8,689 bases of DNA from Bacillota bacterium (GCA_023436765.1 JAEZHX010000229.1:1-8689); one strand, 5' to 3'. Shown: positions 1 to 6,273, numbered from the stretch's first letter. Numbers and translations: made by a program. Notes: generated from the letters alone by a model not told the origin.

Positions 1-1
1 G

Positions 2-169
2 GTCAGTACCGGTAATGAAGACGGTGAGGATGAGGAAGCACTCATTCTGAAGGATATCTCTTTGGCTACGGATGAAGAAGCTATTTATGATATTGTAGAG
101 GATGACCGGGAGCTTGAGATGGTTGCCGGAATATTTGAAGAATTATTGGATGACATAGATTTATATTAA
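2..169 (+). CDS. DUF1292 family protein (YrzB-like), 3' end only
   Basis: This is the last 55 codons of a gene that begins before the window, read in the frame that ends at TAA 167-169. The visible protein is very acidic, with a cluster of Glu/Asp near the start, then ALILKDIS, and it ends IFEELLDDIDLY. This pattern matches the small acidic DUF1292 proteins of Firmicutes. Their biochemical role is unknown. In Clostridia and Bacilli such genes usually sit after ruvX and near fur, rnj and mltG, and the following genes here are exactly that set, which supports the assignment. The next gene starts 60 bases later, with no obvious terminator between, so co-transcription with fur is possible. Confidence 0.75.
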   Translation, partial: VSTGNEDGEDEEALILKDISLATDEEAIYDIVEDDRELEMVAGIFEELLDDIDLY

Positions 170-229
170 TATAACAAATGAAACATTTTAATTGCATGGA
201 TATCGAATTAGATGGAATAAGGTGAAAAT

Positions 230-679
230 ATGCCTAACAATCAAGAACAATTCAAGTCATTATTGAAGCATAACGGCCTGAAAGTCACAACTCAGAGGAT
301 TGCGATCCTAGAGGTTCTGAATAACCGGCCCGGCAAGCATATGACGGCAGAGGAGATCTATGACTGTGTCAAGAAGAAGTATCCCGAGATCGGTCTTGCC
401 ACTGTATATCGAACGATTCAACTGCTGTCGGAGCTGCACGTGATTGATAAGCTTAATCTGGATGATGGTTATGTAAGGTATGAAATCGGAGGACAAAGTC
501 CCGAGGAAGCATGCCACCATCATCATCATTTAATATGCCTTGATTGTGGAACTATTTACGCTTTTCAGGACGACCTGTTAGAAACCCTGGAGGAACGGAT
601 CTTAGAATCCCTGGGCTTTGAAGTGGCGGACCATGAAGTGAAGCTTTATGGACACTGTAAAAACTGCAGAAAGGCATAA
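230..679 (+). CDS. fur: Fur family metal-responsive transcriptional regulator
   Basis: A 149-residue protein, the usual length for Fur, Zur or PerR regulators, which bind DNA as metal-loaded dimers. Residues 10-85 form the winged-helix domain, including the recognition-helix sequence GLATVYRTIQLL at 55-66. A His-rich stretch (H96-H100) leads into the dimerisation domain. Two CxxC pairs, C103/C106 (CLDC) and C143/C146 (CKNC), fit the structural zinc site. The ATG at 230 follows an AAGGTGA-type Shine-Dalgarno sequence at about 219-225. The HHHHHLICLDCG segment is most like Fur proper, sensing iron, but sequence alone does not exclude PerR or Zur. It is the second gene in the conserved DUF1292-fur-rnj order. 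No clear Fur box was seen upstream. Confidence 0.9.
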   Translation: MPNNQEQFKSLLKHNGLKVTTQRIAILEVLNNRPGKHMTAEEIYDCVKKKYPEIGLATVYRTIQLLSELHVIDKLNLDDGYVRYEIGGQSPEEACHHHHHLICLDCGTIYAFQDDLLETLEERILESLGFEVADHEVKLYGHCKNCRKA

Positions 680-781
680 GAAGCGAATAAAAGCTTGCCT
701 CGTAAATACAAACGTCCTTAAGGATATCTAATCACATATCATGCACTTAGTTAATGGATAGACAGTACATAATATACCATT

Positions 782-786
782 GGAGG
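782..786 (+). promoter_or_regulatory. Shine-Dalgarno sequence that decides the rnj start
   Basis: GGAGG, followed by TG, lies 8 bases before TTG 795. An annotation starting at the in-frame TTG 780 would place this site inside the coding region, so 795 is preferred and the protein is five residues shorter. Confidence 0.7.
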
Positions 787-794
787 TGCAATTT

Positions 795-2726
795 TTGAAA
801 GAAAACGAAACAACAGACAATAACAACAATAATACAGTAAGAACAAGAAAGAAGAAGACTGAAACAGATACAATGACAAATAAAAAAGATAATACAACGG
901 GCAGAAGGACCAATAAAACTAAGGATTCTGCCAATACAAAAACCGGAAACAATAAAGATACCTTAAATCTGAAGATAAACAAGGACAATGATCCGGCAGC
1001 AGTTAAGAATAACAAGGAAATGACGAATGGCAAAAATACGCCCAAGGATTCTAACGGGAAGAAATTCGGCATGGATTTTCAGGGAGTTAAGATCATACCG
1101 CTCGGCGGCTTAGAGAAGATCGGTATGAATATCACAGCAATTGAATATGAGGACAGTATCATCGTAATTGACTGCGGTCTATCCTTCCCGGAGGACGAGA
1201 TGCTGGGTATTGATCTGGTAATTCCGGATGTAACCTACCTGAAGGATAATATTGATAAGGTGAAGGGTTTTGTTATTACCCATGGTCATGAGGACCATAT
1301 CGGTTCCCTTCCCTATATTTTGAAGGATGTAAATGTTCCTGTATATGCAACCAGGTTAACGATAGCAATCATTGAAAGTAAGTTAAAGGAACATAATCTG
1401 TTAAAGAATACGAAGAGGAAGATCATAAAATATGGACAATCCATCAACCTTGGATGCTTCCGTATTGAATTCGTCCGCACGAATCACAGCATCGCTGACG
1501 CTGCCGCGTTAGCCATCTTCTCCCCTGCGGGCATCATCTTCCATAACGGTGCCTTTAAGGTGGATTATACCCCCGTATTCGGAAGTCCGATCGATCTGCA
1601 GAGAATCGGTGAGATTGGCAAGAAGGGCGTACTTGCACTGCTTTGCGACAGTACAAATGCGGAACGCCCGGGCTATACAATGTCAGAGAAAACAGTAGGT
1701 AAAACCTTTGATAATATCTTTGCGGACTATTCCAGACAGAGGATTATCGTCGCAACCTTTGCTTCCAATGTGGACCGTGTACAGCAGATCATTAATTCCG
1801 CTGCGAAGTACGGCAGGAAGGTAGTCGTTGAAGGCCGCAGCATGGTGAATATCATCGCCACCGCTACGGAACACGGATATATCACGATGCCGGATAATAT
1901 GCTGATTGATATTGAGCAGATGAAGAACTATACGGATGATCAGCTGGTACTGATCACAACGGGAAGCCAGGGTGAGACCATGGCAGCCTTATCCCGTATT
2001 GCGGCATCCATCCATAAGAAGGTATCCATCCAGCCCGGTGACGTGGTTATCTTAAGCTCCACACCAATTCCGGGTAATGAGAAGGCGGTTTCCAAGGTAA
2101 TTAATGATTTATCGATGAAGGGTGCTAAGGTTATCTATCAGGATACCCATGTATCAGGGCACGCCTGCCAGGAAGAAATCAAGCTGATCTATGCTCTGAC
2201 CAAGCCTAAATATGCGGTTCCGGTCCATGGGGAATACAGGCATCTGATCCGACATGCGGAGCTTGCTCAGATGATGGGTGTCCCGAAGGAGAACATCTTC
2301 CTGTTATCCTCCGGAGATGTATTGACTCTGTCAAAGGAGAAGGCGGCGATAACCGGAGAGGTAACCTCCCAGGGTATCTTAGTTGACGGTCTTGGGGTCG
2401 GCGATGTAGGTAATATTGTTCTGCGTGACAGGCAGCTGTTATCAGAGAACGGCTTGATCATCGTAGTAGTATCCCTTGAAAAATACAGCAATCAGATCAT
2501 GGCCGGGCCGGATATCGTATCCCGAGGCTTTGTATATGTCAGAGAGTCTGAAAACCTAATGGATGAAGCGAGAGAGGTTGTCATCAGAGCGCTGGATAAG
2601 TGTATGAGCAAGAATAATTCCGATTGGGGTAAGATGAAGATGGAAATCAAGGATTCCCTCAGTGATTTCATCTGGAAGAAGACAAAACGAAATCCCATGA
2701 TTCTACCGATCATCATGGAAGTATAA
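795..2726 (+). CDS. rnj: Ribonuclease J with N-terminal extension and altered metal-ligand motif
   Basis: A beta-CASP metallo-beta-lactamase ribonuclease of about 643 residues, acting in cytoplasmic mRNA decay and rRNA maturation by 5' exonuclease and endonuclease action. The start chosen is TTG 795, which sits 8 bases after GGAGG (782-786); an in-frame TTG at 780 lies upstream of that site and has no Shine-Dalgarno sequence of its own. Numbered from TTG 795, residues 1 to about 90 are low-complexity and rich in Asn, Lys, Thr and Asp. The catalytic core follows: HGHEDH at 163-168, the NHSIAD motif near 230, CDSTNAERPG, TGSQGE, and PVHGEYRH late in the core. The protein ends KTKRNPMILPIIMEV, almost as in B. 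subtilis RNase J1. The usual HTGDFK motif reads HNGAFK here, so the Asp that bridges the two metals in RNase J1 is Ala (codon 1551-1553). Activity is therefore uncertain; an RNase J2-like weakly active partner is an alternative. Confidence 0.95.
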   Translation: MKENETTDNNNNNTVRTRKKKTETDTMTNKKDNTTGRRTNKTKDSANTKTGNNKDTLNLKINKDNDPAAVKNNKEMTNGKNTPKDSNGKKFGMDFQGVKIIPLGGLEKIGMNITAIEYEDSIIVIDCGLSFPEDEMLGIDLVIPDVTYLKDNIDKVKGFVITHGHEDHIGSLPYILKDVNVPVYATRLTIAIIESKLKEHNLLKNTKRKIIKYGQSINLGCFRIEFVRTNHSIADAAALAIFSPAGIIFHNGAFKVDYTPVFGSPIDLQRIGEIGKKGVLALLCDSTNAERPGYTMSEKTVGKTFDNIFADYSRQRIIVATFASNVDRVQQIINSAAKYGRKVVVEGRSMVNIIATATEHGYITMPDNMLIDIEQMKNYTDDQLVLITTGSQGETMAALSRIAASIHKKVSIQPGDVVILSSTPIPGNEKAVSKVINDLSMKGAKVIYQDTHVSGHACQEEIKLIYALTKPKYAVPVHGEYRHLIRHAELAQMMGVPKENIFLLSSGDVLTLSKEKAAITGEVTSQGILVDGLGVGDVGNIVLRDRQLLSENGLIIVVVSLEKYSNQIMAGPDIVSRGFVYVRESENLMDEAREVVIRALDKCMSKNNSDWGKMKMEIKDSLSDFIWKKTKRNPMILPIIMEV

Positions 2727-2771
2727 ACAGAATTGAAAGGCAAATTCTGTGAATTTCATAAAACGAAATTC
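2727..2771 (+). repeat. Two adjacent AT-rich inverted repeats after rnj
   Basis: Directly after the rnj stop codon, ACAGAATT (2727-2734) pairs with AATTCTGT (2743-2750), an 8-bp stem with an 8-base loop. It is followed at once by GAATTTC (2751-2757) and GAAATTC (2765-2771), a 7-bp stem with a 7-base loop. Neither has a T-run, so they are not terminators alone. They precede the strong terminator at 2797-2857 and might protect or process the rnj 3' end. Confidence 0.5.
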
Positions 2772-2796
2772 TGAGAATTATCGAAAATCATAAATT

Positions 2797-2857
2797 CCGG
2801 GGAAGAATTCTAGAATGATTTCCAGTGGAAACTTATTCTGAATTCTTCCGGTTTTTT
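2797..2857 (+). terminator. Intrinsic terminator downstream of rnj
   Basis: The 5' arm CCGG-GG-AAGAATTC-T-AGAAT (2797-2816) pairs with ATTCTGAATTCTTCCGG (2835-2851), with small bulges at GG and T. A second short stem, TTTCC/GGAAA (2819-2823 with 2827-2831), closes the apex. Six T residues (2852-2857) follow directly. The long stem plus T-run is the standard Rho-independent form. It separates the DUF1292-fur-rnj unit from the mltG-like, trmR, trhP unit, although read-through is possible. Confidence 0.85.
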
Positions 2858-2882
2858 AAGCAGGTTTAAAAGGAGAGTCAAT

Positions 2883-3386
2883 ATGGCGGATAAGTCAACA
2901 TCAGTTAAGGTAACATTGAAGGTATCAAGCTTTGTCCTTCGTACGCTTTTAAATATTGTGTTTTATTCCTTAGTGGTGATTGCAGTTATCTATGTCAGCA
3001 AACAGGCATATAGCTTTACCTATCAGCTCTATGGGCCTGTAACTGTGGATCAGCCGCCGGGAAGAGTGATCCGTATAGAAATCAAGAACGGTGATTCCAC
3101 GATGGAAGTGGCTAAGAAATTGGAATTAAACCGTGCAATCGTTAATAAGTATTCGTTCCTGTTGAAAACCAAGCTTCAGGATTTGTCTATCATGGCCGGT
3201 ACCTATGAGATTAATACCTCGATGACCTATGATGAGATACTGGACATTATTACAGACTATTCTAATTCCTATATTCAGAATGATGACACAAAAGAGGATA
3301 AGAACTCCGATCAGGAGAAGGATAGCAGGTCCGGTGAGGATACATCCGAGAAGAAGGCTTCCGAGGATACGACAGAAGAGGATTAA
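2883..3386 (+). CDS. Short membrane-anchored YceG/MltG-like protein without catalytic domain
   Basis: A 167-residue protein with an ATG preceded by AAAGGAGA at about 2869-2876. Residues about 21-39 form one hydrophobic membrane segment with a basic N-terminal side, which suggests the rest lies outside the membrane. Residues about 60-125 (from GRVIRIEIKNGDSTMEVAKKL to MTYDEILDII) resemble the LysM-like subdomain found near the N-terminus of the endolytic murein transglycosylase MltG/YceG. The tail from about 133 is almost entirely Asp, Glu, Lys and Ser and is probably disordered. Full MltG proteins are about 330-360 residues and have a catalytic Glu in a C-terminal domain; that part is absent. 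The position matches yrrL, next to yrrM, in Bacillus. It is probably a non-catalytic cell-wall or divisome-associated homologue rather than an active transglycosylase. Confidence 0.75.
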   Translation: MADKSTSVKVTLKVSSFVLRTLLNIVFYSLVVIAVIYVSKQAYSFTYQLYGPVTVDQPPGRVIRIEIKNGDSTMEVAKKLELNRAIVNKYSFLLKTKLQDLSIMAGTYEINTSMTYDEILDIITDYSNSYIQNDDTKEDKNSDQEKDSRSGEDTSEKKASEDTTEED

Positions 3387-3392
3387 TACGAT

Positions 3393-4052
3393 ATGATCGT
3401 TGATGAGAGAATAACAGCATATATCAATTCCCTAGAGAAGGAGCTCCCATCGGAGCTCCTTGCTCTGGAAAAAGAGGCAATCAGGACCCAGGTTCCGATC
3501 ATTAAGAAGGAAACCCAGGGGGTCCTCCGCTTCTTGCTGAAGCTTCAGCAACCCAAACGAATTCTGGAGGTCGGGACAGCCATCGGCTTTTCCGCCCTCT
3601 TCATGAGTGAATATACGGGTCAGGATTGCAGAATTACCACCATCGAGAAGGTACAGATGCGTCTGGAGGAAGCAGAGAAAAATCTTTCGGACCCTGCATT
3701 TCCCCATAAGGATAAGATTACGTTAAGGCAGGGGGAAGCCCTGGAGGTGCTTAAGGAGCTGGTAAAGGAAGGGGAGAGCTTTGATTTCATCTTTCTGGAT
3801 GCCGCTAAGGCACAATACATGAGCTTTCTGCCAGAGCTGTTAAAGCTTCTGCCCGGGAAGGGTATGCTGGTTACGGACAATGTCCTGCAGGACGGAACCG
3901 TAACGAATTCCAGGTACAGCATCACCAGAAGGGACCGCACGATTCATACGAGAATGCGGGAATATCTATACACGATTACCCACAGTGAGGAGCTGGAGAC
4001 GGTACTGCTTCCGATCGGAGACGGAGTTGCCATAAGTGTAAAAACGGAGTAA
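3393..4052 (+). CDS. trmR: TrmR-type tRNA 5-hydroxyuridine methyltransferase (class I O-methyltransferase)
   Basis: A 219-residue SAM-dependent O-methyltransferase of the metal-dependent (COMT-like) family. The SAM-binding motif I is RILEVGTAIGFSALFMS (residues 56-72), and an acidic residue follows the second strand (TTIEK, 82-86). The metal ligands are probably D136 (FLDAAKAQY) and D162/N163 (VTDNVLQDG). The start ATG 3393 lies 6 bases after the previous stop, and its GAAGAGGA ribosome site (3375-3382) is inside the end of that gene, so translation is probably coupled. In B. subtilis the orthologous position holds YrrM/TrmR, which methylates 5-hydroxyuridine 34 of tRNA to 5-methoxyuridine, and its neighbours are U32 proteins that make the hydroxyl. 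The next gene here is such a U32 protein. The specific substrate is inferred from family and context; the methyltransferase class itself is clear. Confidence 0.85.
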   Translation: MIVDERITAYINSLEKELPSELLALEKEAIRTQVPIIKKETQGVLRFLLKLQQPKRILEVGTAIGFSALFMSEYTGQDCRITTIEKVQMRLEEAEKNLSDPAFPHKDKITLRQGEALEVLKELVKEGESFDFIFLDAAKAQYMSFLPELLKLLPGKGMLVTDNVLQDGTVTNSRYSITRRDRTIHTRMREYLYTITHSEELETVLLPIGDGVAISVKTE

Positions 4053-4139
4053 TTCCCTGGTCCTAATGGCCATGGACATGTTAGTTGAAATAAGTGCAGG
4101 CAGGGCATAGATCACCTGCTGCTAGAAAGAAGGATACGT

Positions 4140-5381
4140 ATGAGTTTAAATAGAAAGAAACCTGAGCTTCTAATTCCTGCCGGCAATCTGGAGACCTTGA
4201 AGACTGCTGTGATGTACGGAGCAGATGCCATCTATATCGGCGGCGATCTGTACGGGCTCCGTGCCAAGGCAAAGAATTTCTCCATGGAGGACATGAAGGA
4301 GGGGATTGCCTTTGCCCATAACCAGGGCAAGAAGGTCTATGTCACTGCCAATATTACCGCACATAACAGCGATATGGACGGGATACGGCAGTACTTTAGG
4401 GAGCTTGAAGGGTTTGGGGAGCATAAGCCCGATGCATTAATCATATCTGATCCCGGAGTATTCTCCATAGCGATGGAGGAAGCACCGGAGATAGAGAAGC
4501 ATATCAGTACCCAGGCCAATAACACGAATTATGAGACCTACCGCTTTTGGAATAAGCTTGGGGCGACCAGAGTCGTGTCAGCCAGAGAATTATCCCTGGC
4601 TGAGCTTAAGGAGCTTAGGGCTAAGATACCGGAGCAGATGGAGATAGAAACCTTTATTCATGGTGCCATGTGCATCGCCTATTCCGGTAGATGCCTCTTA
4701 AGTAATTATTTTACCGGAAGGGATGCGAATCTCGGAGAATGCACCCATTCCTGCCGCTGGAGATATCATATCGTGGAGGAGACAAGGCCGGGCGAATATC
4801 TTCCGATTGAGGAGGATGAGCGGGGAACCTACATCTTTAATTCCAAGGATCTGTGCATGATCGAATATATCCCGGAGCTGGTGGAGGCAGGTGTTGACAG
4901 CTTTAAGGTAGAGGGCAGGATGAAGACCGCCCTGTACGTGGCTACCGTGGCCAGGACCTACCGGAACGCTATCGACGATTACTTTAAGGATCCGGACCTC
5001 TATGAGAGGAAGAAACCACTCTATCTGGAAGAGGTAAGAAAGGGTGTGAACCGCCAGTTCACCACCGGTTTCTTCTTTGGCAAGCCAAAGCATGAGGATC
5101 AGATCTACGATCATAATACTTACGAGAAAGCATATACCTATCTTGGTACCATCTCCGGAGAACGGGACGGACTCTACCAGCTGGAGCAGAAGAATAAATT
5201 CTCTGTGGGTGAAATCATAGAAGCCATCAAACCGGATGGAAGCACCATAGAAACCGTGGTTCGGCGAATTACGGATGATGAGGGAAACGATATGGAGAGC
5301 TGCCCCCATCCGAGGCAAATCATCTATGTGGGGTTGGATACAGAATTAGCGGCCTATGATATCCTGAGACGTAAAGAATAG
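4140..5381 (+). CDS. trhP: U32 family protein, probable tRNA uridine-34 hydroxylation protein TrhP
   Basis: A 413-residue member of peptidase family U32. It opens with PELLIPAGNLETLKTAVMYGADAIYIGG, and the family signature ETFIHGAMCIAYSGRCLLS lies at residues 170-188. Four cysteines, C178, C185, C201 and C205, are in the positions expected for an iron-sulfur cluster in the RlhA/TrhP group. Although often labelled collagenase-like protease, B. subtilis YrrN/YrrO and E. coli YegQ make 5-hydroxyuridine at tRNA position 34 using prephenate. Placement directly after the TrmR-type methyltransferase supports this role. B. subtilis has two adjacent U32 genes; only one is present here and it is near the length of YrrO. 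ATG 4140 follows AGAAGGA at about 4128-4134. The gap to trmR is 87 bases with no convincing terminator. Confidence 0.88.
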   Translation: MSLNRKKPELLIPAGNLETLKTAVMYGADAIYIGGDLYGLRAKAKNFSMEDMKEGIAFAHNQGKKVYVTANITAHNSDMDGIRQYFRELEGFGEHKPDALIISDPGVFSIAMEEAPEIEKHISTQANNTNYETYRFWNKLGATRVVSARELSLAELKELRAKIPEQMEIETFIHGAMCIAYSGRCLLSNYFTGRDANLGECTHSCRWRYHIVEETRPGEYLPIEEDERGTYIFNSKDLCMIEYIPELVEAGVDSFKVEGRMKTALYVATVARTYRNAIDDYFKDPDLYERKKPLYLEEVRKGVNRQFTTGFFFGKPKHEDQIYDHNTYEKAYTYLGTISGERDGLYQLEQKNKFSVGEIIEAIKPDGSTIETVVRRITDDEGNDMESCPHPRQIIYVGLDTELAAYDILRRKE

Positions 5382-5489
5382 CAAAAATAAGCAGTCCTTC
5401 TGTCCTTTTTTAAGAAGGATAGGCACTTTATGTCAGTAATACACATATGATAATAACGAACCATTTAAGCATTGAGGGTGCTTATCTTC

Positions 5490-5771
5490 GTGAAGTCATT
5501 TCCCAAGCCGTTAAGCACCAAGGAGGAATCGGATTACCTGCTAAAATGTAAAGAAGGCGACAAGGAAGCTAGGGATAAACTGATTGAACACAACCTGAGA
5601 TTAGTGGCGCACATCGTCAAGAAATACAATATGGCAGATAAGGAAACAGATGATTTGATATCGATCGGAACAATTGGGTTGATTAAGGCGATCGATACCT
5701 TTGATGATGAGAAAGGGATCCGCCTGGCTACCTATGCCTCCCGTTGTATTGATAATGCAATGCTATCTTAG
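5490..5771 (+). pseudogene. sigK: N-terminal part of sporulation sigma factor K, interrupted at the skin position
   Basis: A 93-codon fragment of sigma-K, the late mother-cell sporulation sigma factor. GTG 5490 is preferred because GAGGGTG (5474-5480) lies 9 bases upstream; the TTG at 5472 overlaps that site. Visible landmarks are FPKPLS, the region 2 sequence LIEHNLRLVAHIVKKY, then DDLISIGTIGLIKAIDTFDDEKGIRLATYASRCIDN. After this Asn (AAT 5754-5756) the similarity ends, giving AMLS and a TAG. Complete sigma-K proteins are about 220-240 residues; regions 2.4, 3 and 4 are missing. B. subtilis spoIVCB is split after the equivalent Asn (IEN|E), where the skin element inserts. An in-frame TAA at 5466-5468 excludes an upstream pro-sequence, as in C. 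difficile sigma-K. It is either a functional split gene restored by excision, or a dead fragment; the exact break point favours the former. Confidence 0.9.
5746..5763. other. Putative left attachment junction of a skin-like intervening element
   Basis: Similarity to sigma-K stops at AATG (5754-5757), close to the AATGA sequence where the B. subtilis skin recombines. An imperfect dyad GTATTG (5746-5751) and CAATGC (5758-5763) flanks the six bases ATAATG, and AATGC is repeated in tandem at 5754-5763. Serine recombinase sites are often imperfect dyads around a short core. The matching right junction is not in the window, so the core cannot be fixed from here. Confidence 0.5.
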
Positions 5772-5783
5772 CGGTGCAAAAAA

Positions 5784-5993
5784 TTACGTTAGTGTTTTAT
5801 GATTTTCTGATTGTGAGGATATGTATCTGTATCCTTCTGTTATGATAGATTTCATGATTTCACATTTTTGCTGATCAGAGCAGGAAAGATTATGAATAAA
5901 GCCGGCTGCTAATTCGGCCTGGACCCTTGTGACTGTTCTTTTTAGTTCTTCTCCTGCTTCGGCCGTATCCGGTAAATATATGATTACCTCCAT
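5784..5993 (-). CDS. Small uncharacterised protein, convergent with the sigK fragment
   Basis: A 69-residue protein that I do not recognise. It is supported by AAAAGGAG (plus-strand positions 6003-6010 on the opposite strand) about 9 bases before its ATG, and by codon use like the neighbouring genes. It begins MEVIIYLPDTAEAGEELKR, has a predicted amphipathic helical middle (VQAELAAGFIHNL), two cysteines (CSDQQKC) and a polar Ser/Glu/His-rich tail. There is no membrane segment or signal peptide. The stop lies only 12 bases from the sigK fragment stop, on the other strand, and no terminator is visible between them, so its transcript could run antisense into sigK. Being the first gene beyond the sigK break, it may be a gene of the intervening element. 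A chance reading frame is less likely but possible. Confidence 0.55.
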   Translation of the reverse strand: MEVIIYLPDTAEAGEELKRTVTRVQAELAAGFIHNLSCSDQQKCEIMKSIITEGYRYISSQSENHKTLT

Positions 5994-6050
5994 AGGACAA
6001 TGCTCCTTTTGGTTATGGCTGATATATTATCATCATATGCATCAATCCAT

Positions 6051-6076
6051 GTCCGATATTAATATCGGACTTTTTT
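6051..6076 (+). terminator. Intrinsic terminator, perfect palindrome plus six T
   Basis: GTCCGATA (6051-6058) pairs perfectly with TATCGGAC (6063-6070) around a TTAA loop, followed by T6 (6071-6076). The orientation fits termination of plus-strand transcription, for example transcripts coming through the sigK fragment and the junction. It would isolate the downstream yezD-nifH region from sigK transcription. No plus-strand gene lies immediately upstream. Confidence 0.75.
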
Positions 6077-6087
6077 ATGCTGGGGGA

Positions 6088-6101
6088 ACCGGTTCGCCGG
6101 T
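6088..6101. repeat. Small GC-rich hairpin with TTCG loop
   Basis: ACCGG (6088-6092) and CCGGT (6097-6101) form a 5-bp stem around TTCG, the only GC-rich spot in an otherwise AT-rich stretch between the minus-strand gene and yezD. No T-run follows. It overlaps a TATAAT at 6101-6106, for which I find no matching -35 element. The function is unknown. Confidence 0.35.
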
Positions 6102-6206
6102 ATAATTAGTTATTGAACTTCTGGGGAAGAGATGAGTGTTAATTTTATGTCAAAAAAAGAAAAATAAAAAGGACAAACAAAAATGTAATAATTTGAGAAA
6201 ATACTA

Positions 6207-6235
6207 TTGACATTTCCTAAAAATAGTAGTATCCT
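6207..6235 (+). promoter_or_regulatory. Predicted sigma-A promoter for yezD (and possibly the nifH operon)
   Basis: A perfect -35 TTGACA (6207-6212), a 17-base spacer, and a -10 TATCCT (6230-6235; four of six consensus positions). Transcription would begin near 6242, giving a leader of about 130 bases before yezD. The 377-base stretch between the minus-strand gene and yezD holds no coding frame that I can support; besides this promoter it contains the terminator at 6051-6076, the TTCG hairpin, and the repeated motifs near 6280-6326. Confidence 0.6.
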
Positions 6236-6273
6236 AACAAAAACAAATCATTCCTAGTTAATAAATATGAATA

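Noticed and set aside
715..724. Palindrome TCCTTAAGGA between fur and rnj
   Set aside because: It has no loop and no T-run, and no known operator matches it; a 10-base palindrome alone is weak evidence. I also found no convincing -35/-10 pair in 680-794.
780..794. TTG 780 as the rnj start codon
   Set aside because: It precedes the Shine-Dalgarno sequence at 782-786 and has none of its own; TTG 795 fits better.
728..1072. Minus-strand frame rich in Leu, Val, Phe and Ser, resembling a membrane protein
   Set aside because: The hydrophobic composition is the antisense product of the Asn/Lys/Asp/Thr-rich start of rnj, not a real gene.
4698..5318. Long minus-strand reading frame opposite trhP
   Set aside because: It is wholly opposite a clearly conserved gene, and its translation shows no recognisable domain.
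5394..5420. Hairpin GTCCTTCT/AGAAGGAT after trhP as a terminator
   Set aside because: The stem is short and ends in a G-T pair, and the T-run lies in the loop rather than after the stem.
5444..5451. CATATGAT as a sigma-E type -10 element for sigK
   Set aside because: It partly resembles the sigma-E -10 consensus, but I could not find a matching -35 at the right distance, so it is not listed as a feature.
6101..6106. TATAAT as a promoter -10 box
   Set aside because: No recognisable -35 or extended -10 sequence lies at the proper spacing; TTGACA at 6207 makes a much better promoter.
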